This document shows, in pieces, positions 32,216-43,739 of a DNA stretch of 64,000 nucleotides. This DNA comes from Gymnothorax reevesii (taxonomy: Eukaryota; Chordata; Actinopteri; Anguilliformes; Muraenidae): the NCBI GenBank assembly GCA_029721435.1, contig CM056576.1, positions 117,603,166 to 117,667,165 on the forward strand, in the 5' to 3' direction. The notes beneath the pieces were generated by a model. That model was not told where the DNA came from. It made no database searches and saw nothing but the letters and a program-made list of their open reading frames with translations. The translations under genes were made by a program, and so were the position numbers. Every line of letters starts with the position of its first letter. Position 1 is the stretch's first letter.

Positions 32216-32944
32216 AGAGGTGTGGCAACATGCCCTGAGAAAGGAAGGAGTGTGGAAAAGGAGTTCTTCCCACTTCGGTTTTGGTAAGACCGGGCAGGCG
32301 ATGACTGAATAGAACTGTGGGCTGTGATTAAATCAAAACATTAAGAAAGGCCTGTTGCAACACTGGTGTTGACAGCAAGGTTTCCTAAGAGTAGGGGAAA
32401 TGTCCTTCCCATCAACACTCTGGGAGGGTCAGTGGAGGCACTGTATGAGAACCTGATTAGAGCAGCTCAATCCTTCATTAAGCTCTTATTGAAAGGAAGC
32501 ATTTCAATGGAATGACCCGGGTTTACCATGGCCTCCAAAGCTCGCCCTGTGTAATACGTTTTTCTTCCCAGCCAAGTCTTTATAAACCAACATTTCTAAA
32601 TTGATCAGACAACCTCCTCGAACTACACAAGAATGCACACTATTTCTCCCCAAAATCTTTGTACAGAAAAATGAAAACAACAAAAAATTTCAGGTTTATA
32701 TAGAATATTCTGGAAGGTGGTACATCCCAAGCAATTCAAAATGAGAAATTACTGCACAATATCCTGTGAGCTTAATAACAGCAATGTCAGATATGTACAC
32801 CAACTGCACATGCATTTTTCCTGAGGGAACGATCCTGGTTCACACTAGCAGTTAGGCATTTTATTTTTTCATGGATAAGAGTGAGTGTTGCTTGTGAGTG
32901 TTGTCTGCATTAGTCAGAATGGACAGTGCTGAAACTTTACTTAC
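32216..32944. other. no recognisable feature upstream of an exon candidate
   Basis: Unique sequence. No motif-bearing frame was found. Confidence 0.35.
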
Positions 32945-33072
32945 ACCCCAAGGGCTGTCTGTTGGACTGGAAGGAAAGCAGCCCATGCTGATCTCAATGG
33001 TGTTTCCCATTGTACAATCCACCAGACCCTCTGAGAAACTGAAATCGAGGGTTTGGTCTGAGTGAGGCAGAC
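32945..33072 (-). CDS. candidate internal exon of an unidentified host gene
   Basis: On the minus strand a pyrimidine-rich stretch (TATTCTGTCTCTCTGGACCAG) forms an acceptor. It is followed by 128 bp open in one frame and the donor GTAAGT. The peptide contains LPHSDQTLDFSFSEGLVDC and MGCFPSSPTDSPWG. The composition is richer in G+C than the flanks. The phase (two bases, then 42 complete codons) does not join directly to the 33563-33670 exon, which ends with two bases of a codon. Either another exon lies between them or one call is wrong. No family is recognised. Confidence 0.4.
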
Positions 33073-33183
33073 CTGGTCCAGAGAGACAGAATACAGAATT
33101 TTGATTCAGAATTACATTCAGAGCTCCTTGCAGGTAGCTATCGTGTAATCTTAAAAGAATACAGAGCAAAGAATACTTACCGG

Positions 33184-33185
33184 GG

Positions 33186-33247
<62 letters not shown>
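33184..33247. repeat. poly-A followed by (TA)n microsatellite
   Basis: About 19 A residues followed by roughly 22 TA units. The TA run resumes at 33386-33403 on the other side of a 138-bp MITE, so the MITE landed in the microsatellite. Confidence 0.9.
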
Positions 33248-33248
<1 letters not shown>

Positions 33249-33385
33249 TCTTCCAAAAAAGAAACTATACAAATATTGAATTATTGATTACACTTTCTTT
33301 TCAATATGTTTTCCACATTTGTCAAAACATTTCATGTATAATAAATTGATGCTAAAAACAATGTGTAGTTTCTTTTTTGGAAGAG
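33248..33385. mobile_element. 138-bp mariner-type MITE inside the TA microsatellite
   Basis: The ends CTCTTCCAAAAAAGAAACTA match exactly as an inverted repeat, flanked by TA on both sides. A TA duplication and short perfect termini fit Tc1/mariner-mobilised MITEs. There is no coding capacity. The perfect 20-bp termini suggest it is young. Confidence 0.8.
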
Positions 33386-33562
33386 TATATATATATATAT
33401 ATAATAATTAAGAAAGATTGTATTTTAACAAATGCGCATGAAATCTTCGAAAAAATGCAGATAGAGGCATGGAAAGAGGCTCAATCACAACGTCACTCTG
33501 CATGAAGTAATAACTGGGGATAACGTCATTGTTCACAGAATAAAAGCTTCCAGTATACTCAC

Positions 33563-33670
33563 TGGTCAAACATGTCCAGCAACTGGCTGATGATGTCATT
33601 GGCGTGAGGGGGGCGGTGCAGCGACATAGACACAAGGATCACGCCCCAATGAGCCAACGGATCTCTCAGT
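33563..33670 (-). CDS. candidate 108-bp symmetric internal exon of an unidentified host gene
   Basis: On the minus strand GGCTTTTTCCAG forms the acceptor and GTGAGTAT the donor, a near-ideal pair. The exon is 108 bp (1 + 35 codons + 2 bases), so it is symmetric. The peptide contains LRDPLAHWGVILVSMSL and HANDIISQLLDMF: a hydrophobic, well-structured stretch with no stop in this frame. Sequence composition and splice quality make this, with 4059-4187, the best evidence that the window lies in a minus-strand host gene. I do not recognise the protein. Confidence 0.55.
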
Positions 33671-35089
33671 CTGGAAAAAGCCATAGAAAAAGAACTATAA
33701 ATCATCCCATTGTGCTAGGCAAATCTCTACTGTCCCTTTGATAGCACATCGATTGAAACACTGCAAATTTAAACGCAAAAGAAACCCATCTAGTAAGACC
33801 TATTTGCGTATCATCATCAACAGATGAAGTGATCAAGCACTACAAATGAGTTCGAGTTGCATTCAGTTTTAGAAACAGGCAGAGATTTTTTTTTTTCAGC
33901 CGAGTGCTGCCTTCACCCGTTCCTCAGAAAAGTGATACTTTGTCGTGGTAATGATACTTTCTACATTTTCCTGGATATTGGCTGCACTACATGCTTTTTA
34001 TGTGTGAATGGACACTCTTTCCCAGGTACCCCAGGTATAAATTTTCCCAGGTATCCTGCCAAGGTGATTAGCACCTTGTGGTATGTGTACGTCTGAGCAG
34101 AGATTGATAGTGAAGGTCTCGTGGAATATGCAAGACTGGAATTCCCCTCCATTCAGTATACCATGACATTAATCCCTGAACCTTCATAGTAAACTATCCC
34201 AACACAAACACCATTCTTTCTGCTCCGGGGAACCAACAGAGCACAGAAATACTTAAAATTCACTTATCAGCCACATGAAAAATTGTTGTACTTGATAATT
34301 ATTTTTAACATGTATTTTTGAAGAGACAGACAATAGAAAAAGTGTGAAAACTGAATTTCTCTTGCGCTTGTGCATAAGATATTGATAAAAAAATAAGCTA
34401 GACAAATCCCAAGTAAATTCTTGCAAGCTCTACTGAGAGTGACAAAACTTAATGGCTTTGAGACATCTATGATAAACATTTCCCTCCTTCACAGTCCCAT
34501 TACATAAGAACTGTTTGCACTGAAGCGTGCTCCCCTCTAAAGCAGACTGATGGAAAAGTGAGGTGTCATGAACCGCAAAATGGGAACAGCTTGCACCTTA
34601 TCAAACTCAGTGATCTGAAATTAACATGGAATTCTGCTGTTCAAATGAAAAATGTATTATACTGTGCTGAGGTAGGCCTGTATTATGGGAATTTACACTG
34701 GGAAGTTTCAAAAAGCTTAGATTCTAGAAGATTATTATCATAGATTACTGAATTTCGAGTGACAGGTCAGTTGAAGAGTAATGAGCAAAACTGAGTAAGC
34801 TATTTCGAGACTCAAAAATGGCAAACTAAGAATAAGCTCACCATTACAAAATAACCCTCCTTTTGCAGAGATCAACAGCAGAGGCACATGAGTGAATTTA
34901 AAATGCTCTACATTTTGTGTCACCACCGTATCATTTTTTTAGTAACTTTCACAGATTTCTCCACTTTAGCAAGTGATAGTGAGTGTAAGCTAAGATGATT
35001 CCTGAAAGATGCTTTATTTATTTAATTTCTTTACTGTCCTCTTGAAAGCCTATTGTAGGCCAGTTCAACTTGTGAGGACAAGAGAACTG
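33671..35089. other. no recognisable feature
   Basis: Unique AT-rich sequence, possibly intronic. Short open frames lack family motifs. Confidence 0.35.
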
Positions 35090-35492
35090 AAGGAGCCAGT
35101 CGCAGAACCAGGAACTTGCCAATTCTGAGCTTTATTGACAAAGTTCCGGGGCAAAAAGACAGCAACCAGAGGATTGCAGGAAGGCTCGTGCTTGGTTGTT
35201 GTGTGAGCAGAGGTTAAACAGTGACAATGACAACGAGCAGATCAAAGTCAAAGGTCCAATCCAGGGTCAATGTGAATGAGTCAGCCCAAAGGGGAACAGG
35301 AACACGCAGGAGAGGAATCTTGGAACTGCGGGAGGCAAAGGCATAAGACTAGGGTGACAACGACAAACAACTAGGCTTGGAATGAGAGCAATGAACGGGG
35401 AAGAAATAGGGAACTAGTGATTCTTGATAAAGTCTCTTAGTCTGACTATTAGTTTCTCGATGGAAGCCAGGTGACAAGCAGGAAGTAGCTCC

Positions 35493-35643
35493 TACCCCCA
35501 ATTGCTGTGCCAAGCCTGAAAGTTGTGGGCCCAGGAGTCTATGAAGGACTTGAGCGATAGCTAGTAGTTCTGTCACTGGAGTTGAGCATGGAACAGGCAT
35601 TGTGAGGTTGATGATGTGGAGGCCCCGGTGAGCACCTCATTCT
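35493..35643 (-). repeat. extra gag segment, direct repeat of 38471-38624
   Basis: About 150 bp shared with only a few mismatches, including AGTCTATGAAGGACTTGAGC and GTTGATGATGTGGAGGCCCC. Its identity to the gag copy is much higher than the decay seen elsewhere in the remnant. It sits beside the 3' LTR-like segment, where gag does not belong. Confidence 0.8.
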
Positions 35644-35999
35644 TCCGATCGAATAAAATGCTTTTCAAAAAAAGCTTTCAAATTGTGACCACAATCTCCT
35701 GGGGCATGTTATGCAGCAGGAAATGTATACCACTTGGTGCTCTGCTGCCACCTTGACCTTGGGCTGCTTAGTCAGCAGGACAAAGTGGGCTGCCTTTTGT
35801 AATGATGGCGATGATGGGGAGCACGACAGTATTGCCGTCTGATTCAGGTGGCCCGTTGACAAAAGCAATAGCAATACATTCCCAAGGCTAGCAAAAACAA
35901 AAAGTTTCAGTAGCTGGAAAAGCCAATGAGGCAGCAGATTGAGGCCTTTACCATGGTGCAGGAGTTGAATACAACCTAAAATTATTTGGCATCCTGCTA

Positions 36000-38165
36000 A
36001 ATCATGGTCTATCTGTGGTGATGGCAGAGAGAGTGATGGAGTGGTGATGGAGAGTCAACATGCACCTGATACCGAGATAGCAAGCAAGTGGAGAGGCATG
36101 AGCCCCAGTGAGCTCACTTTTCCTAACCTCTTCAGGAATAAAAAGCCATCTGGTGAGCTAGGACTAGTCCAGAGGGGCTCCTCCATTGCCTGCTCAATGA
36201 CAAGGTGGATGGCAGCAACCAGGCAGCTGATGGGGGGATGGTAGCTGGCCGACCTTTTTCTGTGAGCGCATGAAGGCAGGGAAGGGCATCTGGCTTAGAG
36301 TTCTTTGAGCCTGGGCAGTATGTCAAAATGAAGTTAAAATGGGGAAAAAACAAGGACAACTGCCTGGGGTTCAACATTTTCATTGAGCTGATATACGTAT
36401 TCCAGCTTAGACAAAAAAAAGGAATCGTCGCCTCTTCCAGCCAATGCTGCAACAAAATTCCAGCCTCGCAGTCAAAAACTCTCAGTCATTACTGAAGTGA
36501 TTCCTCCCTGCAAGTCACAGTCAGTGTGAGAAAAAGGCAAAGGGATGAACTTTATTGTCGGCTGCTCGATGAGACAGCATCCCACCCACTCCCACACTTT
36601 GACAATGAACTGTGGGTCAGAAAAGAGTCAGGATGAGTGTGGAGGAAAACTTCTCTTTAACTTGGAAGACCGTGGAAATGGTCTTTGTGGATCCATTCAA
36701 AGGGATCGTGGTAGAAGTCAGGGCTATTAGGGATGCCACCACAACACTGTACCCCCAGATAAATAAGTGTTAGAAGTTGCCAAAAAGACTAAAAAGTGTT
36801 GGAGTTGTTTGTGGCCCATAGGCTCTAGTAAATCCTGAACCACCTGCACCTTCTGGGTGTCCATGTGCATTTCATTTTGAAAGATGACAAATCCCAGGAA
36901 TTGGACTTAGGTCTAGTAAAATTCATATTTCTTAAGCTGTAGGTATGAATGGTTTTCCAGCAGATGCTGGGTGATCTGGCAAATGTGTTGGGTACTCTAT
37001 GTTCTTCTAGAGCAGTGATTCCCAAAGTGTGGGCCGTGGTGGTACTGCAGGTGGGCCGTGAGAGGTCATTAAAAATATGATTCATTTTTGCAAATATGAT
37101 TTTTTTATGATTTTTATTGTAAAATATTTATTGCACGATTTAAAAAAATATTTAGAAGTAATAACCTATTGAGTGTTATTGACCTCACAATATTTTAGGA
37201 ACCTTATATAGTTTATGATCGGAACGTAGCTTTCTGGTCATCATGACCAGGGGTCATAATCGGAGGAGCATGTACTGTGTTCGATAATTAATTCTCTCTT
37301 GTGTGTACACCACAGATTAAAAGTTTGGGCTTCCTTTATCCTCCTGCTTTCATTTGAATCCTGAATCTTTATTATAATAATAATAATAAATAAATAAAAA
37401 ACAACAACAATTATTGTTGTTGTTGTTTTTTTTTTATTTATTTATTTTCTTAACAACAACAACCACAACTATTATTGTTGCTGTTAAGTGTTCTGAGAAT
37501 GCATAATTTCGTCTATGTACTGTTTATAGGACAAAGGTGGGCCGCAGACATTTTTTTAATTTTCAAGTGGGCCCTGATTTGGAAAAGTTTGGGAACCCCC
37601 GTTCTAGAGTTCTTGGAAGTACCAGGATGTCATTCAGGAAAACATAAATGAAGTGCAAGATCTTGTCTCTTGGCACATCGGTATTTAGATTCTTATACAC
37701 AGGAGAGGTGTTAGTGAGTCCAAATGGCATCATCAGATATTCGTAGCCTAATGCGAGTGTTAGAGGTGGTCTTCCATTTGTCCCCTTCACACTGAGGTAA
37801 TTGTGGCCTAAAGATTGGAAAAGACAGATGAAAAGAGAGGTTACAGACACCAGTTCTTGATAATGATGGCATTGAGACCACAAGGGTCAATTCAGATTGA
37901 AGGGAGATGTCCTTCGATGCAATAAAGAAGAACCCAGCCACGACTTGTGAGGACAATGGATGGATGATACTTGACATCAGGGATTCAGAGATGCCCTTTT
38001 CTATGGTCTTAGTTTCATGCGCTGAAACCGAGCAAAATCTTCCTGGCCCAGAAAAGAAGTCAATGGAGCACTCATACGCATGATAAGGCAAGGACCATCC
38101 TTCAGTATGACTGATAGCTTCGCACAGGTCAAAGTAAATGGGACAAACCTTGCTCAGATCAGGCG
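36000..38165 (-). pseudogene. gypsy pol: reverse transcriptase and RNase H, broken
   Basis: The translation in shifting frames shows the RT fingers segment ECSIDFFSGPG...ETKTIEKGISESL, AGFFFIASKD, then GYEYLMMPFGLTNTSPVY and YVFLNDIL. In the last of these the usual YxDD active-site motif reads LND, with the first of its two aspartates replaced by asparagine. After the hAT insertion follows the connection region. RNase H ends with LNPRQLSLFF and LTYCPGSKNSKPDAL, a typical gypsy segment. Many stops and frameshifts are present. Such proteins copy element RNA into DNA; this copy is dead. Confidence 0.82.
37013..37601. mobile_element. hAT MITE, 589 bp, perfect 8-bp duplication
   Basis: TTCTAGAG flanks the element at 37005-37012 and 37602-37609. 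The left end CAGTGATTCCCAAAGTGTGG pairs with the minus-strand right end CGGGGGTTCCCAAACTTTTC, and GTGGGCC words occur near both ends. The centre is a TAA/CAA palindrome (about 37375-37490). Removing the insert rejoins the gypsy polymerase sequence, so it landed after the retrotransposon. Confidence 0.9.
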
Positions 38166-38469
38166 CCTGCTAGGCCACAAGTTTAAGATGGTACAAGGCT
38201 GTGGACACAATGAACGCTGGACTTGTGACATGAGGGACTTCATCCAAGGATGCTTCTTCTAATCAGGTTAATGTGGCAATTATGCTTTTCCAGCTAGGGT
38301 CTCCCTGAGATGACAGGGACATAATAGACACCAAAAAAATCAAAGACTCTCTGCTCCGGGTGGTAGCTGGAGATCTGCAAGCCCAGGGGGCTGGTGGCTT
38401 CATGGAGCTCCGCCAGAAATATCCTAGTGAGAGTTTACGGATGAGTGAGTACAGAGAGTCTGGTGATGG

Positions 38470-38905
38470 TTACCCCCAAATGCTGTGCCAAGCCTGAAAG
38501 TTGTTGGCCCAGGAGTCTATGAAGGACTTGAGCGATAGCTAGTAGTTCTGTGACTGGAGGTGAGCATGGAACAGGCATTGGGAGGTTGATGATGTGGAGG
38601 CCCCGGTGAGCTCCTCCTTCTTCCTGGCAAGGCGCGGTTCTCATACTGGGCAGGATGCCAGAAGGTAGTCAGCATTTCCTCTATAGAGGCACAGGCCTAG
38701 CTCATGGCAGCACAGCCGCTCATGGGAGGATAGCCTGGTGTGGTCAACCAGAGTCAGGGCACTGGCAGCTTGGGCAGCTGCAGCGGAGTCTAGAGTTCAC
38801 CCAGCTATGATTCCCATATGGTCGGACAGGGACCGCAAGGACTGCAGCAGGGTACGTTGCTCTGCATTGTGCTGTCCAAGGCAAGTCCCTGACACCAGAG
38901 CATTT
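38470..38905 (-). pseudogene. gypsy gag, C-terminal part with degenerate zinc knuckle
   Basis: The reading includes CCHELGLCLYRGNADYLLAS followed by CPV. This has the layout of the CxxCG...GHxxxxCP knuckle of gypsy gag, with some ligands replaced. Downstream comes a serine/proline-rich stretch. Upstream sequence is less recognisable. The frame is interrupted. Confidence 0.5.
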
Positions 38906-39456
38906 CTGAAATTTTGACCTGGTTTGCTTGCTCCGTTGCTGGCAAGAATATCCTGTCAGGGATAGCAGAAATTATATTGCCAGTTGCAGAACCAGGAATG
39001 GGGGAATTCAGAGCGTTATTGGCAAAGTCGACAGTCCAGAGCTAGCAACCACAGTAAAATGGGAGGGGTTGTGCGCGGTCAATGTGCAAAGGTCAAGCAG
39101 TAGCAGCTAGGATCTGGAGAAGTGCAGAGTGAAGTCTGAGGTCCAATCCTGGCCAATGATTTAGTCCACAGGCCAGTAGGAACACTAAGAATGGGAATCT
39201 TTAGACTGGACATGGCAAAGGCAAAACACTAGGGTGACACCAAAAACAACTAAGCTGCAAAGAAGAGCTCGAAACTGGAAAGAACTTGGGCGTAAGAATG
39301 AACATGAGAAAACTGCGCAAACTCAAGGCACCAGAATACAATCTAGCAATGGTACAGAGAAAGACAGGAACTAAAAGAAACAAACATAATGAGTAACAAT
39401 GGGAAATGTTAGGAAAAGACATGAGAAGTAAACATGGGGGAATCAGGAATGTAATA

Positions 39457-41893
39457 CAGTTTTTGTCCATTGCTTGAACACTTTTGACACATGCTTAAAC
39501 CAAAGTAACATAACTTGAAGTTGATGTTACTATACCTTAAACACAGTGTAACTTTACCTTAAACAAAAGCGCTGCTTTGCACTTTAGTTGTAATTCTGCA
39601 ACACACTTACTCCTTTCTGCAACACACTTGCTCCTGCTCACTACACACTATTTTCTACATAAAACACTTTGTTAAAAAATGAAATCTTACATTACCATTG
39701 GGAAGACACATCTATTCAAAATACAAAACACATTGGGTAATTGAAAATACTTAAACACACACCTGAAAATACTTGCTTACAAAATTGAACACCAGTCACC
39801 CAGCTACAAAAAGGCCTCAGTTAAGCCATTTTGAGAACTTTGCAAGCATGGAGGCAGGGAGAGCGAGAGGCAGAGATAGAGGCAGAGGAAGAGGAAGACA
39901 GAGAGAAAGAGAAGGACGTGGTCGAAGAGGCCGTGCAAGGACCATTATTTCAGATGACATAAGAGCAACTTTGGTGGACTATGTCATAAACCATGACTTG
40001 ACTATGAGGGAAGCTGGACAAAGAGTCCACCCTAATCTAAGCCGTTTCATAGTTTCTTCATAGTAAGGACATTCAGACTGGAAAACAGGTATGTCTTCAA
40101 CTCTCTACTCTACTCAGACTGTATCTACAGTACTGTACCGTATTACATGTACTGTACTGTATTGTAGAGTGGCTATTGCTTCTTTTCTAACAAAAGTGGT
40201 GTGAAACATGCCATATACAGTAAAGTACAGTATTTGCAGTACCATAAAAAAAAGAAGCAAACCAATACAGTAACAATTTGTGGTTGCATTTTTCCACAGA
40301 ATGGCCAGAAGACCTGCTGGTGGTGGACGCCAACGCTTGTTCACCCAACAGCAGGTACTTGCCATAGTGAACCTAGTCAGGGCAAACAATGCAATCCGTC
40401 TCCGCCAGCTACAGGAACAAATACTTGCAGATCGGCAAGTGTTCAACAACATAAATCAAGTTAGCATTACAACCATCAGACGCATCCTGGTAAAGCACAG
40501 CATGACCATGAAACAACTATACAAGGTCCCATTTGAGAGGAACAGTGCCAGGATCAAAGAACTGCGACATGACTATGTACAGGTAAGTGTTACAGTGCTT
40601 TACATGTGTATGTATACAGTACATGTAATACAGAATAGTTGCATTCCTGTAACAGCTGAATATGTACCACTGAACCAGTACCACATTCAGAAAGCTACAC
40701 AGGTACCTGTGTGGTGGGGTGGATAGGTTCTGTATGTCTTGTACTGTAGTTGTGTGCTTTGAGTAAAGCCATCCGCAATATATTTTTCGTTACAGAGAAT
40801 CTTGGACATGGATGGAGCTGCACAGCCTCATGAAATAATTTTCATTCAACCTGACCAAAAATAGACGCAGAGGACGTAATATAATTGGCCAAAGGGCAAT
40901 TGTGCACGTCCCGGGGCAGCGTGGGTGAAATATCACCTTGTGTGCCGCCATCAGCTTTCGAGGCCTACTACATCATAATGCCAAACTGGGGCCATATAAC
41001 ACGCAACACATTATAACATTCTTAGATGCGCTTCATGATGTAGTAGGACAGGACAGACCAGAGCAGCCCAGGTTTGTTGTTGTCTGGGATAATGTGAGTT
41101 TCCATCGGGCTGCTCTGGTCCGGAACTGGTTCACCGATCACAATCAATTAGAAGTTGTGTATTTGCCCCCTTACTCGCCATTTTTAAATCCTATAGAGGA
41201 ATTTTTTTCCGCTTGGAGATGGCGTGTATATGACCGGCAACCACATGGCCGCATGCCTCTTCTGCAGGCAATGGAGCAGGCCTGTGGAGATATTGAGGTG
41301 AGGTCTATCCATGGATGGATTCGGCACACAAGGGGATATTTCCCCCGATGCTTAGCCAGAGAAGACATAGCTTGTGATGTTGATGAGATCCTGTGGCCAG
41401 ACCCCACCAGACGCCAGGATCCATAAGCCATAAGCCTACCATAAGTGATAAGGCACAATTGTGTTTTTCTGTGTTGTTGTTTTTTATTGTTTGTTTTATT
41501 TTTTGTTTTATTGCTTTAACTGAATTTAATATACTGTAAAGTGCAGTACTGCAATGTACAATATTGATCATTTCCTTTTTTGGTCGTTGTGAAAGCTTCC
41601 CTTATGTGGAACTGAATAAAAACAGTGAAATTGAAAGACTGCAGTGTTTTATATAAAGTAGACTAGTGTGTTGCGGCTGATGTGAAAGTGTATTCATATG
41701 ATGCAAGTGGGCACCATTTTGTCATCAGAGTGACATTTTGGCGAAGGATTGTCCAGTTTTGACAGCAGAGTTTCAATTTGACATAGATATTAATGGTTTA
41801 TTTCCCAGAGTTGTGTCTTATTTCTTTGTGTGTAGAGTTTTGAAACGATGAGTAAAGTTTTGCGAAACGTGACCAAGCAACGGACAAAAACTG
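39457..41893 (+). mobile_element. intron-bearing IS630/Tc1-superfamily transposon, 2.4 kb
   Basis: TA flanks the element (39455-39456 and 41894-41895). The left end CAGTTTTTGTCCATTGCTTG and the right end, minus strand, CAGTTTTTGTCCGTTGCTTG differ at one position over 20 bp, and weaker inverse similarity continues inward. It carries a three-exon transposase gene. It is inserted at the edge of the gypsy remnant. Confidence 0.9.
39848..41426 (+). pseudogene. three-exon DDE transposase of IS630/Tc1 type, first catalytic Asp deleted
   Basis: Exon 1 (39848-40088) starts MEAGRARGRDRGRGRGRQ, an Arg/Gly-rich DNA-binding-like tail, then TIISDDIRATLVDYVI; it has a 1-bp loss near its end. Intron 1 (40089-40299) and intron 2 (40583-40795) have GT-AG ends. 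Exon 2 (40300-40582) encodes a helix-turn-helix region (ITTIRRILVKHSMTMKQLY). Exon 3 (40796-41426) holds VVVWDNVSFHR with the second aspartate and YSPFLNPIEEFFSAW with the glutamate, 35 residues apart. Just after HEIIFI, about 14 bp that would encode the first catalytic aspartate segment is missing, shifting the frame. A TGA follows at 40927. The last 162 codons are open. Confidence 0.85.
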
Positions 41894-41895
41894 TA

Positions 41896-43737
41896 ATTAC
41901 TGAACGACTGAAATCAATCATCAAAATGAAACCGAAACTAGCACAGACAGCCAGGAAAGCGGTGCGACTAGGGAACAAAGACATGGATTGTGGAATCAAT
42001 CACTGTCTGTCCATCATCAATTTTAGAAGCTCCACACAAGAGCATGTGCCTTCCAAAACGTGTAGCCATTTGCAGAATTGACATAGTCCAGTAAAGGAGT
42101 GATTGACAATACTATGGGATGTGTCACTGCTCAAACGACAAGAACCTCAATTGAGGTACGCCACCCACCCTGAGTAAGTATTCAAAATTCTTGCTCATGA
42201 CAACCTCACATTTGAGTCTGTGCATCTGTTACGGGCACCACACACATGCTATTGGTCTCTATTGGTCGTTTTTTGTCAGTTTAAATAACTGTTAAATGTT
42301 TTCAGCTAAATAACATTCAGTGTAAAATCAAATCCCACATGCATGAGTGCTAACTAAACTAATCTAGGCTCTGCTTCAGTTGATTTAACTGAGGCCATCT
42401 TACTTTGTTAATAAGTGTGGCTGAGTAGAAGACGGGCTGAGGTGTATTAGAGGACTCCTCGGCGAGAGGCTGATGGGCGGACAGCATGCATTTATGTGCG
42501 AAAAGCCTCTCCCTAGCCGTCAATCATTGATGTTTTTTTTTTATTTTTTTGCTATGCTGCTTGGAAATTTTAATAGACTACTTCAAACCACAAGCTATGC
42601 CATTTTTCCACCACAAGCCAAAACATCCATTCCTACATGAATCAGAATAACCACAACAAGCTTTGTCCTTAGCTTTAATTACAATTTTTAGTTAGTGTAT
42701 ATATGATTTCCGGGTTGTTTTTATTCATTTCCCTGTATTACAAGTTCACTAAGTTCCTGAACAAAATCAAACATTTATTTTACAGTTTCAATGCTTGCTC
42801 AAACATGTTACTGGATGCAGAATGAAGGACACTGGAATTAGATTAATCCTCAAATGCTGATGGATATCTTGAACCACACACGAGTAAAAGCCTGAATTAG
42901 ACTTTGCTTAGCAATATATAAGACATTCATCTCTAGGCAAGATGTAATGGGGTTACCTTGCACGGTGGAATGGCTGGGTAATAAACAAGGAAAAAACACC
43001 CAGTGGCCCTTAATACAGCTGATCCTAATCTTACAAAGCAACATTAAACAAATAAAAGCTGCGCTTGGTCTCCCGAAGTGCACCTCCAGGAGCACCTGTA
43101 TTGGGTTTTAGGGATCAATTGGAGGGTTGGTAATTACAGCAAGCTCAAAAAAAGAAAAATCAAAGGCCAGAGAGCTTTGCTGCTAGGCACACAGTAAAAC
43201 CTGTGTTTAGTGCACCTCTGATGCGGCTTTTGTTTAAGATGTACCCAGACAGGTGTTTAAATTGTACAGGTTCTTTAAGCAAGTGTTCCCACACCTGATT
43301 CCAAAAGTAACATAAAATAGTGACTGTTACTACAATTTTTGCAAAAAAAAAAAAAAAAGATCTTTGAACACATTACTGCCCCATCCTCCATAAAGCGTGA
43401 TTTAGATCCATGCAATTATGAAATTAATAAATAAAAGAATCAAATGGATTTTCTCAAAATGCTCCCCTGAAAATGACTCACAATATCAGGCCTGCATTTG
43501 TAGTAAACTAAAACCGTTTCTGTTCCTTTAGAAGAGAATATACATGTGAATCATCACTTTTGCACATAAATTGGTTGTTCTTTAAATGCCAACAAATTCA
43601 ACAACCATTTTTTTTCTCCTCAATGTGTAATTATCATCTTTTGGAAGCACAATTTACATATAACACTGCAGATTTGTTTTGGATTATGACTTGGGGCAAT
43701 GGAAAAATGAGCACTCGTTGAAATATTTTTCTTCAGG
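41896..43737. other. no recognisable feature
   Basis: Possibly a short continuation of the gypsy LTR-like sequence just after 41895, then unique AT-rich sequence without motifs. Confidence 0.3.
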
Positions 43738-43739
43738 CT

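Larger units (their letters stand above)
35090..39455 (-). mobile_element. Ty3/gypsy retrotransposon remnant
   Basis: Minus-strand order is an LTR-like segment (about 39290-38980), gag with a degenerate zinc knuckle (about 38905-38470), reverse transcriptase (about 38165-36830), RNase H (about 36740-36130), an LTR-side gag fragment (35643-35493) and a second LTR-like segment (about 35420-35100). The two outer segments are diverged direct repeats, both containing GCAGAACCAGGAA and, further on, CACTAGGGTGAC or GACTAGGGTGAC. Integrase and a clear protease are missing. An hAT MITE interrupts the polymerase region, and the right edge ends at the TA where the 39457 element begins. Confidence 0.75.

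Noticed and set aside
31767..32273. Long cysteine- or threonine-rich open frames
   Set aside because: They are translations of the CA/TG microsatellite and carry no independent coding evidence.
39201..39470. Hydrophobic 89-codon frame on the minus strand
   Set aside because: It lies in the gypsy LTR-like segment and has no membrane-protein homology I can recognise.
40118..40240. TACTGTA-rich sequence that could be a small repeat array
   Set aside because: It lies within intron 1 of the IS630-type transposase and the repetition is too irregular to call separately.
41848..42081. Lysine-rich 77-codon frame spanning the right end of the 39457 element
   Set aside because: It crosses the transposon terminus into flanking DNA and has no domain, so it is most likely fortuitous.
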